This document shows positions 57,732-64,000 of a stretch of DNA of 64,000 nucleotides, one piece after another (within the stretch, counting starts at the first letter, position 1; each line of letters starts with the position of its first letter). The translations under genes were made by a program, and so were the position numbers. The DNA comes from Limnanthes douglasii subsp. nivea (Eukaryota > Streptophyta > Magnoliopsida > Brassicales > Limnanthaceae): assembly GCA_036936605.1 (NCBI GenBank), contig JAUPFV010000004.1, positions 185,584,807 through 185,648,806 on the forward strand, given 5' to 3'. The notes under the pieces are model-generated. The model ran no database searches, was not told the DNA's origin, and worked only from the letters and a program-made list of their open reading frames with translations.

Positions 57732-59135
57732 TCATCCTTCCTGAAATATCTCATCGTTGCAATATATTTTTAAAAGGAATGAAGTGCGAACTTCTATAGT
57801 ATGAGCTTGAAAATATGGACGCATCTTCCTAGCAGCAATCACCAATGCTAAAGCCAGCTTCTCTAACTTCATATACCCTTTTTCTGCTGCCACCAGACTT
57901 TTACTGATGTAGTACACCGGCTTCGGAATGCCTGAATCTTCACTAATTAGCACTGCACTGAGTGCAAAATCTGATACGACAATGTACAAGAATAATTTCT
58001 CCCTATTTCGAGGCTTTGTTAATATTTCTGGTGATGACAACAAATTTTTAATGCTTGTAAACGCTGCTTGGCATTCCGACGTCCATTCGAACCTGTTAGG
58101 TCCTCGCAACACTTGAAAGAAAGGAAAGTATTTATCAGAAAATCGTGAAATAAATCGATTAAGTGCTGCTAACCTTCCTATCAATATTTGCATTTCTTTA
58201 ACTGATCGAGGTGAATTCATTGTTATCAAAGCCTTTAATTGTTCTGGGTCGGCTTCTATTCCTTTTTTGCTAATAATAAAACCCAAAAACTTCCCCGATC
58301 GAACTCCGAAGGTACATTTCTCTGGATTTAGCTTCAACCTGATTGCCCTTAGATTAAAAAAAGCTTCTTCAAGATCATCAAGATGCACTTCATCCCTTGA
58401 ACTTTTCACTACCATATCGTCTATATATACCTCCATATTTCTTCTAATCTGTGTAGCAAAAGCTTTGTTCATTAATCTCTGATAAGTAGCCCCAACATTC
58501 TTCAATCCAAGAGGCATCACCCTATAACAATGGAGGCCTCTATCAGTTATAAAAGTCATGCATTCTTGATCCTTCTGATCCATCTGGATCTGATTATACT
58601 CAACGAAATCATCCATAAAAGTCAAAATTTTATTTCCTGAAGTGGAATCAATCAACTGGTCAATTTGAGGAACTGGAAACGGATCTTTGGGGAAAGCCCT
58701 ATTTAAATCTGTAAAATCCACACACATCCTCCATCTCCCATTCTTCTTTTTCACCACTATCGGATTCCCAGTCCACAAAGGATATTGAGATTCCCTTACG
58801 TGTCCAACTTTAGACAACCGATCCACTTCTGCAACAATTGCTTCCGTTTTTTCCGATGAAAATGGTCTTCTTTTTTGAATCACTGGCTTAACCTTCGCAT
58901 CTATGGCCAAGCTATGCCGGATTACTTCGATATGTACTCCTGTTACATCTTTTGTCTTCCAAGCAAAGACGTCCAAATTTTGAGACAAAAAGTTAAGCAA
59001 TTGTTGACGTAGATTACGGGTCAATAAAGTTCCAATCCGAAGCACTTTTCCTTCTAAAAAAGTAAACTCATCTATTTCTTCACTCATTGTTAACGACTCT
59101 GGAGTTTCCCTCGGATCGTCAACCCTTTCTTTCAA
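57732..59135 (-). pseudogene. Tat-2 reverse transcriptase and first RNase H
   Basis: A 467-residue open frame. RT has KKKNGRWRMCVDFTDLN, the FMDDFVEYNQI block (where FLDAFSGYHQI-like residues are usual), MPLGLKNVGATYQRLMN and VYIDDMVVKS with the catalytic Asp pair. The connection and RNase H follow, with IVVSDFALSAVLI and KLALALVIAARKMRPYF. The RNase H end shifts frame at about 57732. The frame looks nearly complete but is part of a broken pol. Confidence 0.9.
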
Positions 59136-59318
59136 CTCCGAGAGAACCTCTTCTAACTGCTATTCTAGCATCAAATCTCCACTGCTGGATCCTCGGACCC
59201 GAATCGCAATGGCATAGCATTCTCTGGCAACCTTTTGATCGCCCGGAACCACTCCAACTCTGTCTCCAACCACATACTTAAAATATTGATGGATTATTGA
59301 TACCACCCCATACATTCT

Positions 59319-59615
59319 TCAAAGCCATAATCTTCCAAAAATAGCATTATAACTTGTGGGATAGTCCACCACCACAAAAAGCACTTGAACCTTCTTCTTG
59401 AATGGTCCTTTCCCCAAACTAACTGCTCCCTCGAATTCCCCTACAACACGAGTTGTTACACCGGTAAATCCAATAATTGTACGATCTGATTGAGTAATCC
59501 GAGGAGGGTTTGTCATCCTATCATAGGTGGACTTAAAAAGAACATTGGAAGAACTGCCAGTGTCAATCAACACACGTCGAATTTCGACGCCATCCACCTC
59601 AGCTCCAATTACCAC
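59319..59615 (-). pseudogene. Tat-2 aspartic protease
   Basis: RRVLIDTGSSSNVLF carries the DTGS active site, with TIIGFTGVTTRVVGEFEG and PTSYNAIFGR later in the domain, the standard order. It lies between the gag zinc region and the RT. The frame is open over the core. Confidence 0.9.
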
Positions 59616-60071
59616 AGCACCCTCATGTGGTCATGCAGTCCCTCTCGAATCATCTTCATCAAACAAAATGAAGGGAATTTCTTTCTTTCCATACAAATGC
59701 GTTGACATCCTCCCTTAAATTTGAGTTCTCAAGTTGACAACATGCCTTTTCCTTGAGTTGTCTGAATTTCCAGTCATTAAATCGCCCCCAAAAATTGCTA
59801 ACGATTCGAAAAACTTGCACAATTCCCGAGCATGTCCCTTTTCTATAGAAACAACCTCAACAGGCTCCTCGACTGCCATCAGAAGCAACTTGTTCGGATC
59901 CTTCTCAACATATTCATTAGATGCATCAAATGACTAAACGTGTGAATCCATAATCATCAAATTCTCAGCTGGCTGCGCAACCTTCGAAGTTGATGCACCG
60001 TTATTCTTCGATGCACTTCCATATGACTTCACATAAGTTAAGAGCTTCCCATTCTGAATCAAATATTGGAT

Positions 60072-61132
60072 TTATTTTTTCAAAGCATTACAATCATTTG
60101 TATCATGCCCAATACCATCATGATACCTACAAAATATATTATTCCTTTCTTCCCTCGGTCTGCTGATAGGAGCTGGTATCCTAAAGTTCACAAAATTCTT
60201 AGTTTTATCCCAAATAACAGAAACACTCTCTGTTAAATCAGCATAGTACTCTGGCCTAATCCAAGTATTCGGCCTAGGCTTGTTGTAATTGTTGGATGGA
60301 GTGTGGTTCGAATATCCACCACTCCGAGGAGGCAAATTACTGTTTTTCTGCCTCGAGTGTTGATTATTCCCATTAGCATTATTATTTCTATTTGAGGGCT
60401 GTCCCTGATTATTGGCTGCCTGTCCCGAATTCTTCGAAGTATTAACTGGTGCACCTTGGACTCTACTAGATTCTTCAACCTTAATTTGATCCTCGACTTG
60501 AGCCATCAACGCTTCAAAAGTTAAAGCTCTTCTCTTTGTCGTCTCAGTCCCCATTGTAACATACAAATTCGTGTCGGTCTCAGCATATTGATTCGAAGGA
60601 TTTCCTTCATGCCAAGTTGATCAAGGATCATTCTTAGACTTGCTTTTTTATACCTTATCAAATAATCTCTTTCCGATTCTCCCTTCGAAGAACCTTTATG
60701 CCTTTTAAATCTTGAAGCTGAGTTTTCTACCTCCACATCACTGGAAGTTATCAATTTTTGCTTATCTTTCTTATCCTTTCGAGATGAATATCTCTCTTTA
60801 GGAGACACAAAACGTGCTTTTTTATGCTCAGACTTAGCATATCTGTTATCGACAGATCGATCTGACTGACCTTCAACATCGGTCTTTTCCAACTCCTGCC
60901 TAACCTCAGATCTGATTCTAGCGGAGAGGATTTCTTGCTCCCTTCGCTCATATTTTTCATTCAACGCATTTATTTTATCAAGAAGTTGATTCATTCTTAT
61001 CTCAACATCAGATCGAACTTGGACCGGATACGATCCATCAGTTCTATTCCCATAAGTCCCATTCTTTTGCAAATCATCTCTCACTGTTTCTAACGCTGAT
61101 TGAAGCGTAGGATTATTATTTTCAGGATTCAT
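60072..61132 (-). pseudogene. Tat-2 gag with core deletion
   Basis: ATG 61132 starts an N-terminal coiled coil (MNQLLDKINALNEKYERRE) and a Lys/Arg-rich region. The frame then jumps to KGESERDYLIRYKKA. The conserved gag core that precedes that motif in relatives (compare DKYNGKTMPDNHLEAFK in Tat-3) is missing. A frameshift near 60560 leads to an Asn/Gln-rich stretch and a zinc motif CRYHDGIGHDTNDC, typical of Tat gag. The deletion means this copy cannot make normal particles. Confidence 0.85.
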
Positions 61133-61191
61133 CTTATGAATTTTAGTTAAAGAATATCACCGAATGAATAAGCTATTGATTTTTCTGCTCA

Positions 61192-61210
61192 GTCCCCAAT
61201 GGAGTCGCCA
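61192..61210 (-). other. Tat-2 primer binding site
   Basis: On the minus strand TGGCGACTCCATTGGGGAC starts 3 bases inside the 5' LTR. It fits Tat-type primer sites. I think the primer is tRNA-Arg but could not check. Confidence 0.75.
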
Positions 61211-61213
61211 ATT

Positions 61214-61575
61214 TTATAAGATTTTGATTTGCTTAGGTAAATTGCTAAAGATAAATTTTAGAGAGAGAGGAAGTGCTTAAGAGTTTTTAGAAAGAGAAAG
61301 CACAAGTACAAATAAGTTTCAAGTAAAAAGTGTTCAACCCCTTTATTAGAACAGTCTGGTCTTTTATATAGAGGAGCCAAGACTTAGTTGAATAACTGAA
61401 TCTGTTACAAAAATGGATTAATTGCTATTTAGTTCTTACAGATTATGTAAAGTCACAATAGCTTCCTAAAACTTACATTATTCACAAGTCAAAGACAAAA
61501 CTTACACTAATTACAATCAAGTCCCTGAATTTACATTCTTTACAAATTAAAACCTAAAAACTCATTTCCATATCA
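61214..61575 (-). repeat. Tat-2 5' LTR
   Basis: 362 bp, the same length as the 3' LTR, with a TATATA box at about 61375-61380 on the minus strand. The inner end next to the primer site has mutated from TGATAAGG to TTATAAGA. Confidence 0.9.
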
Positions 61576-61745
61576 ATAATATTGAGCTTTAAAGAGTTCA
61601 TAATTTTTGTTTTTTCTTTGTTAATGATCTGTCAAGAGATATCTTAATATTTTTGTAAGAAATTACTAAAAAGATCTAGAGAATAGTCATTAAAATTAAT
61701 GAATAAGAGAATATCAATTAATCCTCTAAGGGAGAGCAAAACAAA
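61576..61745 (-). pseudogene. LINE-3 ORF2 upstream fragment
   Basis: The minus strand gives ILLFINFNDYSLDLFSNF, where LINE-2 has FMVFSNGNKQAMETI, then QIINKEKTKIMNS, where LINE-2 has GQEINTTKSRLII. It joins the sequence at 51342 once the Tat-2 insertion and one ATAAT copy are removed. The FADD motif is degraded (LIDI). The LINE is cut off at about 61745, so LINE-3 is 5' truncated or was interrupted there. Confidence 0.72.
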
Positions 61746-62770
61746 AATTACACCCGCAGAGATATGCGTCGGGCACTTAACAAGTGATATAGGTGGAAAG
61801 AAAGGTTAAGCGTTCTTTTAAACGAGATCTGAACGAGTCCACTGATTTCACAACTGATGATTCCTCATATCAAGAAGCCCGACGCCAAAAGAAGAATAAC
61901 AGGTTAACCAGAAAGTTTGGGTCCCGACGCAAGAAGTTGCGACTATTCAGTTCACCGAAACATAAAAGAAATGGTACTGAAAAAAGAATGTCAAACTCCC
62001 ATGAGAAGGAAGAAATAGTAACAGCCAGTAAAGAAGAGATAGTTTTTTTTCCACAGGTACAATGGCAGCCATCTGGAAGTCAAACGCATGGGTATAGGGT
62101 CGGAAGTCAGTTTGCCAGTCCGAATAATGAGAGTCTGTATGGTATCCACACTGAAGGCCTCAAGAGTGGCGCTTATGCTTTTGAGATTAACTGGAGGGCT
62201 TCCACGCTATCAGACGAGATATTGTCGGGACATCTCCCGAAAAGATTCGACATATCTAAGTTAGACAAATACAACGGGAAAACAATGCCCGACAATCACT
62301 TAGAGGCTTTCAAAAATTTCATGTTGAGTTATGACAATGACGATAAGCTGATTTGCCAAGATTTTTCAATGAATTTTAATTATCGGGCTTCTAAGTGGTA
62401 TTAGTAGTTACCGCGAGGCTGTATTAAAAACTTCGGAATATTTTGGGTCATGTTTCGGCAGCAGTTTGTTGGGAGTAAGAGTTTTCGGGCGAATGAGGAC
62501 ACTATTTATAATTGCAGACAGAAGGTGGGTGAGAGCCTCAGAGATTACACTAGAAGTTTCGTGGATGCTAAAACCAACCTTGACCACTGTGAAGAAACTA
62601 TGTCTTTAACTGGATATCGGTTAGGATTACTCCAAGGACCCATGAAACAAGCTGTACCCAAGAAACAAGCATATATTTTTTCCGCTCTACTAGCACAGGT
62701 AGAGAAGAAGATATTGATTGAGGAAACAGAGACATCCAAATTAGCCGCTCAAGTTCAGCAAAGCGCGTAG
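61746..62770 (+). pseudogene. Tat-3 gag
   Basis: A charged N-terminal region from 61793 leads to the Tat gag core: LSDEILSGHLPKRFDI, LDKYNGKTMPDNHLEAFKNFM, and after stops at 62402 and nearby FRQQFVGSKSFRANEDT and VGESLRDYTRSFVDAK. It ends with FSALLAQVEKKILIEE. No LTR or primer site is visible upstream, only the LINE-3 boundary, so the 5' end is lost. Orientation is opposite to Tat-2. Confidence 0.85.
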
Positions 62771-62934
62771 GCTGCGATCGTTACTCATCACCATAACCAG
62801 TCAGAATATAACATGATCCCATGACGCAATTTAATTCAGTTAATGTACCATCGTCCCAGTCATAGAGAGCCAAGTTTCCCGACCTATATCTAACATATGG
62901 ATCCACTCTGCACATTGTCCTGACCTTACAAAGT

Positions 62935-63219
62935 GTGTTTCAACCATTTTTTAAAAAAATGAAAAAGAGTGGTATATACCGTAAACCATTCCCAATCGAG
63001 ATCCCTCAGGAAAATCGAAACAAACAGTATGGTAGGTACCATGAGGATATGGGTCACGACACCAAGGACTATATCTCTTTGAAAAAGGAAATACAGATGT
63101 TCGTAGAAAACGGGAAGTTGCTTAACTATTTAAACAAAACAGGTGCAACAAAATTCGGCATCCAAAGAAATTGTGGCAGTACAAAAACCAGAAACAACAA
63201 TGGCTATAACAGAGGTTAA
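62935..63219 (+). pseudogene. Tat-3 gag zinc region
   Basis: GRYHEDMGHDTKDY is the Tat zinc motif with both Cys lost (compare CRYHDGIGHDTNDC in Tat-2). It is followed by LKKEIQMFVENGKLLNYL. Confidence 0.8.
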
Positions 63220-63499
63220 CGACCTACTTGATGTATCTATAGAGTATCTAGACCCCGACATTGATCAGAATGTCATCGGGGTTATTAAAGAAGAAGTCTT
63301 GGAAGGCAGGAAAAAAATAAGTAGTCTTTGTCAGTTTTTTGAATCTCTAACAATCTTTGGAGGTGATTCAATGACAGGAACCACCAACTCTTCCCGAAAG
63401 CGAAACATCGTGAATTTAACGACTCAATTGGAATCCTAAACTTCTCCTGACTTGCATGGATGCCCTTTACCCATTTTATGCTTCGACGACGATGATATG

Positions 63500-63990
63500 A
63501 GAGAGATCGCGGGGCCTCACGAGGACGTAGTTGTAATTGGAGCTGCGTTTGCGGGAGAGGAAGTTTGGCATTCTTGTTGACACTGGAAGCTTTGCAAATA
63601 TAATTTTCTTGACTATTTTTGCCCAGTTTAAGAAGCTGCTATAATTTCAAGATCAGATCATACTATTGTTGGATTCACAGGATCAACAACTGTAGTAATT
63701 GGTGAATTTGAGGGTCCGGTGCAACTCGGACGTGGTCCTTGCAAAAAAGAAGTCACAATCCTAATTGTAGTTGTCGATGCACCCGCTTTGCATAACGCAA
63801 TTTTTGGCAGATCATGGCTGTCGAAAATGCACGCAGTGACATCCATAATTCATCAATGCGTAAAGTATCTGGTCGGTAATAACGTGAGCGTGGTTAGAAG
63901 CAACCAAAAGGTAGCAAAGAAATGCTTCCCGGTCGCGTTGGCAATTAAACACGACTATGAAATAACACAAGCAAGGGACTAGCAGTTAAT
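63500..63990 (+). pseudogene. Tat-3 aspartic protease
   Basis: The LVDTGSFANI active site is at about 63573-63600. In another frame TIVGFTGSTTVVIGEFEGPVQLG and VVVDAPALHNAIFGRSWL (63660-63830) complete the domain. Frameshifts separate them. The pol continues beyond the window end. Confidence 0.85.
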
Positions 63991-64000
63991 GGGGTCCTCT

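Larger units (their letters stand above)
51343..61575 (-). mobile_element. Tat-2, complete Ty3 Tat element in LINE-3
   Basis: Two 362-bp LTRs (51343-51704 and 61214-61575) bound a 10,233-bp element flanked by perfect ATAAT duplications (51338-51342 and 61576-61580). The order on the minus strand is 5' LTR, primer site, gag, protease, RT-RNase H, second RNase H, integrase, spacer, antisense ORF, polypurine tract, 3' LTR. The dual RNase H and antisense ORF place it in the Tat lineage. By eye the LTRs differ at about twenty positions, so it is not very recent. All ORFs carry lesions. Confidence 0.93.

Noticed and set aside
1..64000. Tat-1 and Tat-3 as two halves of one element
   Set aside because: The 3' half precedes the 5' half in the same orientation, so they are separate copies.

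Overview
The window is repeat-rich, AT-rich nuclear DNA of a flowering plant, most likely a eudicot. The evidence is the mix of plant Ty3 elements of the Tat lineage (two RNase H domains, antisense extra ORF), Ty1/copia and plant L1-type LINE elements, hAT and Mutator MITEs, an ETR1-type ethylene receptor relic and a membrin-type SNARE gene copy. I see no clearly intact host gene and no rRNA or tRNA gene. Nearly every coding stretch carries stops or frameshifts. Species cannot be told from the sequence.

Layout. 1-5.1 kb: 3' end of a Tat element (Tat-1) with integrase C-terminus, seven 87-bp tandem repeats, an antisense ORF and the start of the 3' LTR. 6.2-13.1 kb: an old minus-strand LINE (LINE-1) carrying a 661-bp hAT MITE with a perfect 8-bp target duplication and interrupted by a 5'-truncated Ty3 element. 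14.65-20.51 kb: a full-length plus-strand LINE (LINE-2) with an 18-bp target duplication and only two visible lesions. 20.93-22.91 kb: a Mutator-like element that captured a membrin gene. 23.3-25.2 kb: a decayed ethylene receptor. 25.3-33.4 kb: a tandem duplication of a multi-exon gene of unknown function. The downstream copy is split by a defective Ty3 element with three LTRs, and the upstream copy preserves the empty site.

35.9-37.5 kb: a non-autonomous Mutator-like element full of short palindromes. 38.7-46.2 kb: a gag-less copia element (copia-A) inside the RNase H of an older copia (copia-B). 46.6-47.5 kb: a decayed pogo/Tigger-like transposase. 48.8-61.7 kb: a third LINE (LINE-3, minus) split by a complete 10,233-bp Tat element (Tat-2) with equal-length LTRs and a perfect 5-bp target duplication, and also hit by a 427-bp Mutator-type MITE. 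61.7-64 kb: gag and protease of another Tat element (Tat-3).

The most interesting signals are: (1) an antisense ORF in two distinct Tat elements with the same intron position and its own TATA box; (2) a membrin gene whose 5' end has been built into both long terminal inverted repeats of a Mutator-like element; (3) an LTR-LTR junction matching end-joined linear cDNA; (4) nested insertions with readable target duplications that give relative ages.
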